From Pedobacter sp. (GTDB taxonomy: Bacteria; Bacteroidota; Bacteroidia; Sphingobacteriales; Sphingobacteriaceae): a stretch of 9,987 nt of DNA. Under the pieces are notes generated by a model. That model was given only the letters and a program-made list of their open reading frames with translations, had not been told where the DNA came from and made no database searches. Location: NCBI GenBank assembly GCA_028287885.1, contig JAQBOT010000009.1:1-9987 (forward strand), written 5' to 3'. Positions 1 to 5,913 of this stretch are shown piece after piece. The translations under genes and the position numbers were made by a program. Position 1 is the stretch's first letter. Each line of letters begins with the position of its first letter.

Positions 1-273
1 AGGTTTGCTGTGTAAAATAAATTGACGCACCCACTGTCTTTTTACGCCTTCATCGTCAATTGTTATCTTAATCTCTGCGGTTGCTGTAAATCTTGACAGA
101 TAATATGCGAGTCCGATTATTAGAGCAAAACACAAAATAAAAATGAGGGGTTGTCCTTCTGGTAAAATTTGGATACTTGACAAAAAAATTAAGATAGCCA
201 TCCCCGAAAAAACTGTTGTCAGCAAAGTCATAATGAAAAACAAAGGTGATGATTGTTTTATCTTGTATGTCAT
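1..273 (-). CDS. hypothetical membrane protein, N-terminal part (cut by window edge)
   Basis: An open frame reads leftward from an ATG at 271-273 and is still open at base 1, giving 91 residues without a stop. The start MTYKIKQSS is followed by a hydrophobic stretch at about residues 10-33 and a second at about 43-60, separated by a short polar turn (ILPEGQP). After the second stretch the chain becomes polar and beta-prone (EIKITIDDEGVKRQW). This looks like a two-helix hairpin with both ends in the cytoplasm and a soluble domain starting after residue 60. I do not recognise the family. Some small bacterial membrane proteins with a PH-like domain after a helix pair have this layout, but too little is visible to claim that. 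It lies on the same strand as the MutS-like gene, 211 bp downstream of its stop, so co-transcription is possible but not shown. Confidence 0.6.
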   Translation of the reverse strand, partial: MTYKIKQSSPLFFIMTLLTTVFSGMAILIFLSSIQILPEGQPLIFILCFALIIGLAYYLSRFTATAEIKITIDDEGVKRQWVRQFILHSKP

Positions 274-484
274 AGTCAATTAGAATTCCAAATGTTTAAT
301 GTTTGCAGTGTGCGGGCAATTGCAGGGTAACTTGTGTGAAGGTCTGAGGCTATAGGACGTATACACCTAAATTGAGGCGGATATGTATGAGAAGCTTAGA
401 TCTTTTCAACAAATCAAATCTAAAAATAATACTGTGAAATTAGACGGAGGCACTTTTGCTGGCAGTCCCAGCGTCTGTTCTCGA

Positions 485-1870
485 TCATGTACGGTCTTTC
501 GTCGAAGTCATCCTTATCAGAGCTGTTGAATGTTGATGTGTAATATTTTTTGCCGCCTTCCTTAGTATTTCAATGATTCCTTCGTTCCGGACAATATACA
601 TACCAAGTGCTTCTTTAGAGATCCCATCTTTTAATAAATACGTGAAAACCGGCTTCTGGTTTTCGAAGTAGGTATTTAAATACCGAAACGAGATATTCTT
701 GAATTTCTCGAGTACTGTCGCAAGTTCGATTATATGGGTCGATATGATAAAAGCCGACGTCTGTATAGCTGAAAGTTCAGCGATAATTAGTGACGATCCA
801 TCAAAGGCATCTTTAACATTCGTGCCTCGGAACAGCTCATCGAAGATGATAAACAACTTATCACGATGCAACAAGCTCTCTGCAACCTCTTTTACTCTTT
901 TCACTTCAGTATAGTAGTGACTTAACCCTTGATTGATGTTGTCAGGCAGGTTAATGGTAGTGACCAGACCGTTGAAAACAGTGGTTTCCATTGCATCTGC
1001 AGGCACGGGAAAGCCTAGATGCGAGAGATAAATCATAAGGCCTAAGGATTTAAGCAGTGAAGATTTACCCGCCATATTAGAGCCCGATAGGAAAATAATG
1101 TTTTGCTCGTGATCCAGGTAGACATCGTTCTTAACTGCATTCTTGATTGATGGATGAAATAATCCAGTTATGTTAATCTTAAAAGGACCTTCCTGATTAA
1201 AAACGGGAAAGGAAAAACCACTTACTGACGCGACTGATGCGATACTTTCAAAGACATCTAATTCATAGACCAGTTTCAAAAGTGTTTTCATATTTTCTTT
1301 TTCGGCCCCACGTAAAGCTCTGTCTAATCTGCATACTTCGATAAAACTTAAGCTTTTCTCACTCTGTTTTATGGCCTTCAAAAGTACGCCAGTCTCAACG
1401 ATGTCCATTATCTGATCAAAAATGAGGTTTAAATATTTAGAGGGCTGATTTGATTTATGGTTTTCTATAAATTTTAGAAGGTATCTTGTGAGTTGGATAA
1501 GGTATTTGAGCGCAGTCTTGATAACATAATAATCATTGCTGGATTTACGCGTAACATAATCCGCCAAAGCGTCAAGCGGATTGTTTTTGAATTCCTTGAA
1601 TTGGCTTTCAAGATAAAACTCAATTAAGTCAACTTCTTCATTTTTAATTTCTAGACTAATCTGGTTATCGTGGAAATATTTAATACCATCCCTTCTAAGT
1701 GTAATTTCGTCCACATTATTGGAAGGAGTTTGCATTATCTCCATTAATCGTTTCCTTGCGGCGAGCGTCCGAGTATGCTTGAACAAATTGTAAATCGACT
1801 TTGATCCACCTTTCTCGGAAAATATGTTTAGGTCATTAAACGTTTGGTTATCGATAGTAAAGTTTTCCAC
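485..1870 (-). CDS. MutS-family ATPase lacking mismatch-recognition domains
   Basis: This is a protein of about 461 residues with the MutS lever/core region followed by the MutS ABC-type ATPase. From a GTG start at 1868-1870 it begins MENFTIDNQTFNDLNIF, a common opening in short Bacteroidota MutS-like proteins. The helical core runs to about residue 230. Walker A is GSNMAGKSS (about 263-271), the signature region is GLSHYYTEVKRV (315-326), Walker B is LFIIFDELFRGTN (339-351, with D344 and E345) and the H-loop is STH (377-379). ATP binding and hydrolysis motifs are therefore intact. Canonical MutS is about 850 residues; the N-terminal mismatch-binding and connector domains and the clamp are absent, so ordinary mismatch repair is unlikely. 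No Smr endonuclease domain is present, which argues against full MutS2. The frame stays open to a TTG at 1925-1927, adding 19 residues; there is no in-frame ATG before residue 43. The cellular role is unknown. Confidence 0.85.
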   Translation of the reverse strand: MENFTIDNQTFNDLNIFSEKGGSKSIYNLFKHTRTLAARKRLMEIMQTPSNNVDEITLRRDGIKYFHDNQISLEIKNEEVDLIEFYLESQFKEFKNNPLDALADYVTRKSSNDYYVIKTALKYLIQLTRYLLKFIENHKSNQPSKYLNLIFDQIMDIVETGVLLKAIKQSEKSLSFIEVCRLDRALRGAEKENMKTLLKLVYELDVFESIASVASVSGFSFPVFNQEGPFKINITGLFHPSIKNAVKNDVYLDHEQNIIFLSGSNMAGKSSLLKSLGLMIYLSHLGFPVPADAMETTVFNGLVTTINLPDNINQGLSHYYTEVKRVKEVAESLLHRDKLFIIFDELFRGTNVKDAFDGSSLIIAELSAIQTSAFIISTHIIELATVLEKFKNISFRYLNTYFENQKPVFTYLLKDGISKEALGMYIVRNEGIIEILRKAAKNITHQHSTALIRMTSTKDRT

Positions 1871-1898
1871 TGAGGTTAAAATTTGCTTATTATCGGTT

Positions 1899-1928
1899 CT
1901 AAGGTACAATGTTAATCCAATGATCAAA
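1899..1928 (-). promoter_or_regulatory. candidate promoter for the MutS-like gene
   Basis: Read on the minus strand there is TTTG at 1928-1925, an 18-nt spacer, and TACCTTAG at 1906-1899. The Bacteroidota consensus is TTTG or TTG, about 19 nt, then TAnnTTTG, so the second box has one mismatch. Transcription would begin near 1892, about 20 nt before the GTG start at 1870. If this is real, the longer TTG-started frame would lie upstream of its own transcript, which supports the GTG start. It is a pattern match only. A rival box, TATACTTTG at 1973-1965, exists further upstream. Confidence 0.28.
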
Positions 1929-2112
1929 CAGGAGTAGATATCTTATATATCCACTTTGCAAACACAAAGTATAAAATAGACTTTTACCGGGAAACTAATC
2001 TGGGACACGCATCAAAAAACGTCGTCTAAGTAAAATCTTGTGACGCTCGCCTGTTTTGGCAATTGAAAACTCTTTTTATTTCAGGGTGTTGACTTAAACA
2101 AATCGGACCCTA

Positions 2113-3561
2113 ATGAAAAAGCCTGTACTTATCATTTTACTTCTTATTACCTGGATCGCCATTGGCGTTTGTTTTTATCTAGTTTACCAGCATCGTCATT
2201 ACCAAGAAGGGAGTCCAGATACCGAGAGCAATATTGCAGGGGACGCCAGGTTCAACAGCAATACTAATTTTGTTGCCGCAGCAAGGCTAGTCACACCTGG
2301 GGTAGTACATATAAAAAGCACGTTTGCGAACTCCGAAGCTTCTCCATATGGAGAACAAGCAACAGCTCAGGCCTCCGGCTCCGGGGTCTTGATCGAGAAG
2401 AATGGATATATTGCAACCAACAACCATGTTGTAGAAAATGCATCCCGGATTGTTGTTGTACTTCCAGATGGTCGGCAATTTGAAGCCAAGCTGGTGGGCC
2501 GCGATCCAAATACCGATCTTGCTTTACTTAAGATAGATGTCTCCGGACTACCTGTGGTTAAGTTTGGAAATTCAGATGACGTCCTCGTGGGTGAATGGGT
2601 ACTGGCAGTCGGTTACCCTTATTCGCTAAATACCACAGCGACAGCCGGAATTATAAGTGCAAAAGGACGAAACATTGGCATCATTAGCCAGTCGCCAGCT
2701 GCCGAATCTGCAAATCAAAGTTCCCATGCCATAGAGTCCTTCATTCAAACCGATGCTGCGATCAATCCAGGCAACAGCGGAGGAGCTTTAGTAAATCTGA
2801 GCGGAGAGTTAATTGGAATCAATGCAGCGATAGCGTCTTACACAGGCAGTTACGCCGGTTACGCATTTGCTATTCCGGTGAACCTTGCGAAGAAAATACT
2901 GGATGATTTTAAAAGATATGGTGAAGTCAGGCGCGGCGTCTTGGGTGTGAATTTTCCCTCTCCTGCTACAGAGGACCAATACCTTAGTACGCAGGGAATA
3001 AAACCGGGAACGGTACAAGGTGTTTTTATAACGGATATACAAAGTGGAAGTGCAGCGGCAGCCGCCGGCTTGAAGGCAGGAGACATTATCCAGCGCCTGG
3101 ACTCAATTAAAATCTTTTCATCTACAGAATTTTCAGAACGTATTGCACGCCACCGTCCTGGAGATAAAATTGCCATAACTTATTTACGTAATGGAAAAAG
3201 TAATACGGCAACAGTAAGACTGAAAGCAGAAGCTGCCAAACCAAGCAGCCCGGAAGGTGCGGAATCCCTGGCAAACATCTATGAGAAACTTGGGGTGACC
3301 TTTAGCGCATTGCCATCGGTAATCAAAGAACGCCTTAATTTAGATGCGGGCGTTATTGTAACCGAGGTATCCCGCGGAGGTATATTTGATCGCCTGGGCA
3401 TCCCTGTCAAAACCATCATTGTGTATGTTAATGGTGCAAAGGTCCAAAGTCCAGAGGACATTGGGGAAGCCTTGATTAAGGCGCAAAACAGACCAGTTCA
3501 GATATTGGCGATTGCCCCGGATGGCTCCAAAGTAGCCTTTACTTTTTCTTTGGGAGCGTAG
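2113..3561 (+). CDS. HtrA/DegP-type serine protease, membrane-anchored, two PDZ domains
   Basis: This is a complete 482-residue protein of the HtrA (DegP/DegQ/DegS) family of envelope quality-control proteases. An N-terminal hydrophobic segment (about residues 4-25) follows a KK pair and lacks an obvious signal-peptidase site, so it probably anchors the enzyme facing the periplasm. The trypsin-like domain spans about 52-265. The catalytic triad is visible: H105 in NNHVV, D135 in DPNTDLALL and S222 in GNSGG, with the usual TAGIISAKGR loop near 177-186. PDZ1 covers about 272-370 (QSGSAAAAAGLKAGDII) and PDZ2 about 388-482, ending at the C-terminus. Length and domain order fit DegP/DegQ-type proteins. 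It is divergent from the MutS-like gene and precedes the aromatic operon, which has its own promoter, so I infer a single-gene unit. The ATG has no Shine-Dalgarno; a weak promoter-like pattern lies at 2055-2084. Confidence 0.93.
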   Translation: MKKPVLIILLLITWIAIGVCFYLVYQHRHYQEGSPDTESNIAGDARFNSNTNFVAAARLVTPGVVHIKSTFANSEASPYGEQATAQASGSGVLIEKNGYIATNNHVVENASRIVVVLPDGRQFEAKLVGRDPNTDLALLKIDVSGLPVVKFGNSDDVLVGEWVLAVGYPYSLNTTATAGIISAKGRNIGIISQSPAAESANQSSHAIESFIQTDAAINPGNSGGALVNLSGELIGINAAIASYTGSYAGYAFAIPVNLAKKILDDFKRYGEVRRGVLGVNFPSPATEDQYLSTQGIKPGTVQGVFITDIQSGSAAAAAGLKAGDIIQRLDSIKIFSSTEFSERIARHRPGDKIAITYLRNGKSNTATVRLKAEAAKPSSPEGAESLANIYEKLGVTFSALPSVIKERLNLDAGVIVTEVSRGGIFDRLGIPVKTIIVYVNGAKVQSPEDIGEALIKAQNRPVQILAIAPDGSKVAFTFSLGA

Positions 3562-3655
3562 AAGATTGCAAGTCAAAAGGCATCGATTTTTACAGTAATT
3601 CTGTTCAGCCCAATATCAAACAGAAATACAGAAAGAAATTTTTTTTGTTTTAATC

Positions 3656-3685
3656 TTGACAAATTAAATTTTGTTGCTACATTTG
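3656..3685 (+). promoter_or_regulatory. Bacteroidota-type promoter of the aromatic operon leader
   Basis: TTG (within TTGACA) at 3656-3658 is followed by 19 nt and then TACATTTG at 3678-3685, an exact match to TAnnTTTG. Transcription should start near 3690-3693, leaving only 11-14 nt before the leader ATG at 3704. The spacing to the leader peptide and attenuator is what a leader transcript would need. The preceding 90 bp (from 3562) contain no gene. Confidence 0.75.
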
Positions 3686-3703
3686 GCTTAACAACAAGAA
3701 GAA

Positions 3704-3766
3704 ATGAAAAATGTTACTACATATTATCTTGGTTACTTTTACTACTACAGTAAGAGCCGGGACTAA
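3704..3766 (+). CDS. tyrosine-rich leader peptide of an aromatic amino acid attenuator
   Basis: A 20-codon frame starts at ATG 3704 and stops at TAA 3764-3766, encoding MKNVTTYYLGYFYYYSKSRD. Residues 7-15 hold six Tyr codons (two TAT, four TAC) and one Phe codon. It follows a strong promoter match, has an A/G-rich AAGAAGAAA sequence directly before the ATG, and is followed 30 nt later by a terminator hairpin in front of pheA. This is the arrangement of ribosome-mediated attenuation leaders such as those of E. coli trp and pheA. The peptide itself probably has no function: ribosome progress through the Tyr codons would report charged Tyr-tRNA. The last three sense codons and the stop overlap antiterminator segment GCCGGGACT (3756-3764), so a ribosome reaching the stop would mask that segment. 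A second frame starting at ATG 3711 (Thr-rich) is a less fitting alternative. Confidence 0.85.
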   Translation: MKNVTTYYLGYFYYYSKSRD

Positions 3767-3828
3767 TATGCAATCTAACAACTAGAGATACTGTATAAAA
3801 GTCCCGGCCTAAAGCCGGGACTTTTTTT
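3727..3828 (+). promoter_or_regulatory. four-segment transcription attenuator (antiterminator/terminator switch)
   Basis: Segment 1 is 3727-3734 (TCTTGGTT, across the leader codons Y8 to Y11). Segment 2 is 3756-3764 (GCCGGGACT). Segment 3 is 3800-3808 (AGTCCCGGC). Segment 4 is 3814-3822, identical to segment 2. Possible pairings are 1:2 (eight consecutive pairs, three of them G-U), 2:3 (nine perfect Watson-Crick pairs, antiterminator) and 3:4 (terminator). Inferred logic: with scarce Tyr-tRNA the ribosome stalls on segment 1, 2 pairs with 3, and transcription continues into pheA. With ample Tyr-tRNA the ribosome reaches the stop codon at 3764-3766, covers segment 2, and 3:4 terminates. With no translation, 1:2 and 3:4 can form together. 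The segments and complementarity are read directly; the switching is inferred. Confidence 0.8.
3797..3828 (+). terminator. Rho-independent terminator (attenuator) before pheA
   Basis: The stem AAAAGTCCCGGC (3797-3808) pairs perfectly with GCCGGGACTTTT (3814-3825) across a CTAAA loop. A run of seven T residues (3822-3828) begins within the 3' arm. It lies 50 nt upstream of the pheA ATG and downstream of the operon promoter, so it acts as a conditional terminator for the operon rather than as the end of the htrA transcript. Confidence 0.93.
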
Positions 3829-3878
3829 GTTTAAGCCAAAAGGATTTGAAATAACAAGGTGTAATCACAAAAGTAAAA

Positions 3879-4712
3879 ATGAAAGAAGGAATAAGAGTTG
3901 CAATACAGGGTACCAAAGCATCGTTTCACGAGGAAGCTGCTTTCAAGTTTTTCGGAAAGGACATTCAGACTATTGAATGTGATTCTTTTAAGCAGACTTG
4001 CGAAAGTATGCAGAAAAACGAAGCAGATTTCGTGGTCATGGCCATTGAGAATTCTATTGCTGGAAGTTTGCTTCCCAATTACACCCTACTACGTGAATAC
4101 AACTTTACGATCACGGGTGAAGTATACCTGCCCATTGAACTTCACCTGATGGCCTTGCCAGGTGTGAAATTCGAGGACATAAAATATGTAACCTCCCACC
4201 CCATCGCTCTTCGACAGTGCATAGATTTTATTGATCAGTTTCCCCAGCTTCAGGTTGTAGAAAGCAGCGATACCGCAGCTTGCGCTAAAAAGATTAGAGA
4301 GGAGCAACTTACTGATACTGTCGCTATTGCAAACACTTTGGCCGCTGAATTGTATGGCTTAAACATCATTGAAAGAAGAATTGAGTCGAACAGAAAGAAT
4401 TACACGCGTTTTCTGATCCTTAAAAATCATCCGGACGAAGAAATTCCTAGCTCAAATAAAGCCTCCATCTGTTTTCAGGTAGGAAATGCTGTTGGTTCTT
4501 TGGCGAAAGTATTGAACATCTTTGCGGAACAAAGCATCAACCTTTCCAAAATACAATCCATGCCGGTTCTTGGCAAACGCAACGAATACAATTTCTATAT
4601 CGATATAGAATGGACAGACCTAAAAAATTACGACAATGCGATACGTAAAGTATTAAAATACACAGTGAACTTTAACATTATGGGTGAATACGTTAAAAAT
4701 GACGAGGTATAA
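3879..4712 (+). CDS. pheA: prephenate dehydratase with C-terminal ACT domain
   Basis: This 277-residue enzyme converts prephenate to phenylpyruvate, the branch step to phenylalanine, in the cytoplasm. The catalytic domain covers about residues 5-182, with ENSIAGS at 57-63 and the hallmark TRF motif at 176-178 (NYTRFLIL). An ACT regulatory domain covers about 195-277. Length fits monofunctional PheA, which unlike the E. coli enzyme has no fused chorismate mutase; here the mutase is supplied by the next gene. In the ACT domain, the Phe-binding motifs usually written GALV/GALA and ESRP read GSLA (206-209) and QSMP (226-229), so the Arg of ESRP is missing and feedback sensing may differ. The N-terminal GTKASFHEEAA replaces the more usual GPxGTFSExAA. 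It is the first gene after the Tyr leader attenuator, 50 nt past the terminator T-run, and is followed after 57 nt by the DAHP synthase gene. Confidence 0.95.
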   Translation: MKEGIRVAIQGTKASFHEEAAFKFFGKDIQTIECDSFKQTCESMQKNEADFVVMAIENSIAGSLLPNYTLLREYNFTITGEVYLPIELHLMALPGVKFEDIKYVTSHPIALRQCIDFIDQFPQLQVVESSDTAACAKKIREEQLTDTVAIANTLAAELYGLNIIERRIESNRKNYTRFLILKNHPDEEIPSSNKASICFQVGNAVGSLAKVLNIFAEQSINLSKIQSMPVLGKRNEYNFYIDIEWTDLKNYDNAIRKVLKYTVNFNIMGEYVKNDEV

Positions 4713-4769
4713 TCACTCAAATATCAAATAATTAACACATTCAATTTAAAAAACCAAAATACGGAAATA

Positions 4770-5906
4770 ATGAAATTAAATTTAAACATCCAACCATTAA
4801 GCAGCTGGATAACCATCAAAAATCAACCTCTGATCATATCAGGACCTTGCAGCGCAGAAACTGAAGAACAATTGCTTGCTACCGCACACCTGCTTGCAAA
4901 AACAGGAAAAATCTCTGCTTTGAGAGCTGGAATCTGGAAGCCACGTACCCGTCCCGGTGAATTTGAAGGAATCGGAAGTATTGGCTTGCAATGGTTAAAG
5001 AGAGCTAAAGAAGAAACAGGGTTGCCTACTGCAGTTGAAGTTGCAACCGCTAAACACGTTGAAGAAGCATTAGCTGCTGGCGTTGACATCCTTTGGGTGG
5101 GTGCAAGAACCACTGCAAACCCATTTTCTGTTCAGGAAATTGCTGACGCTTTAAGAGGCGTTGATGTTCCTGTCATGGTAAAGAACCCAGTTAACCCTGA
5201 TCTTTCTTTGTGGATTGGTGCCCTGGAACGTCTTAACAATGCAGGTATTACCAAGATCGCAGCCATTCACCGTGGATTTTCATCCTTTGAGAAAAGCTCA
5301 TTCCGCAACGAACCGATGTGGGAACTTGCAATCCAACTTAAGACCATCTGTCCGGAATTGCCGATCATCAACGACCCAAGTCACATTTGCGGTAACCGTG
5401 AGCTGATCCCTTATATAGCACAAAAAGCACTTGATTTGGATATGCAAGGTTTAATGATTGAGTCACATATCGACCCTTCTGTAGCCTGGACTGACGCCAA
5501 ACAACAAGTTACACCTGAGGCACTATCTGAGCTTGCCGACAAGCTATCTATCCGTCAGTCAGAGTCAAAGAACGAAGAATTTGTAGATAAACTTGCAGAA
5601 TTACGTAAGCAGATTGACAAAATAGATGACCAGATGATCCAAAAGCTTGCGGAACGTATGGCTTTGGTAGAAAAAATTGGTGAATACAAAAGAGATAACA
5701 AAGTGACTATCCTACAGGTGAACCGTTGGGACGAGATCATGCAAAAGCGTAGTGCAATTGCCAAAGTTTTAAAACTTGATCCACACTTCACTGAAAAGTT
5801 CCTGGAACTTGTACACGGTGAATCTATTAGAAAACAGACTTTGATCATGAATGAAGGCAAGATTGCAGCAGATGTTGTAGAAGCCGCCGCACCTGCAAAA
5901 GTTTAA
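4770..5906 (+). CDS. aroF: bifunctional DAHP synthase / AroQ-type chorismate mutase
   Basis: This 378-residue fusion carries two non-adjacent shikimate-pathway activities. Residues about 10-262 form a type I-beta DAHP synthase, condensing phosphoenolpyruvate with erythrose 4-phosphate. Visible motifs are GPCSAE (25-30), KPRTRPGEFEG (57-67), GART (111-114), KNPVNPD (138-144), HRGF (167-170) and NDPSHICG (201-208). By family alignment the metal ligands are C27, H205, E231 and D242. Residues about 268-357 form an AroQ chorismate mutase: R279 (ELRKQID), R296 (LAERMALV), K307, R319, and S352/Q356 match its active site. The order synthase then mutase is that of the Prevotella nigrescens enzyme, in which prephenate binding to the mutase domain inhibits the synthase domain. 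The last 20 or so residues are Ala-rich and look disordered. The aroA start follows after 7 nt, indicating co-translation. The symbol is conventional; aroG is also used. Confidence 0.95.
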   Translation: MKLNLNIQPLSSWITIKNQPLIISGPCSAETEEQLLATAHLLAKTGKISALRAGIWKPRTRPGEFEGIGSIGLQWLKRAKEETGLPTAVEVATAKHVEEALAAGVDILWVGARTTANPFSVQEIADALRGVDVPVMVKNPVNPDLSLWIGALERLNNAGITKIAAIHRGFSSFEKSSFRNEPMWELAIQLKTICPELPIINDPSHICGNRELIPYIAQKALDLDMQGLMIESHIDPSVAWTDAKQQVTPEALSELADKLSIRQSESKNEEFVDKLAELRKQIDKIDDQMIQKLAERMALVEKIGEYKRDNKVTILQVNRWDEIMQKRSAIAKVLKLDPHFTEKFLELVHGESIRKQTLIMNEGKIAADVVEAAAPAKV

Positions 5907-5913
5907 GCCTGGT

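Noticed and set aside
458..472. Hairpin GCTGG-CAGTC-CCAGC just downstream of the MutS-like stop.
   Set aside because: Five-base arms and no T-run on the minus strand, so it does not look like an intrinsic terminator.
274..484. Possible gene or remnant between the membrane protein and the MutS-like gene.
   Set aside because: Reading the frames by eye gives only short interrupted stretches with no recognisable motif; nothing can be claimed.
2055..2084. Promoter-like TTTG, 18 nt, TATTTCAG upstream of the htrA gene.
   Set aside because: Two mismatches to TAnnTTTG in an AT-rich spacer; too weak to list as a feature.
3625..3655. A-rich then T-rich tract after htrA as a terminator for that gene.
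   Set aside because: Only A-T complementarity and no GC stem; more likely the AT-rich upstream part of the operon promoter.
3711..3785. Second small frame in the leader, starting at ATG 3711 and ending at TAG 3783-3785 (24 codons, Thr-rich TFTTT).
   Set aside because: The Tyr frame starts first, matches the aromatic function of the downstream genes, and its stop codon lies exactly on the antiterminator segment. The Thr-rich reading follows automatically from TAC repeats read out of frame.
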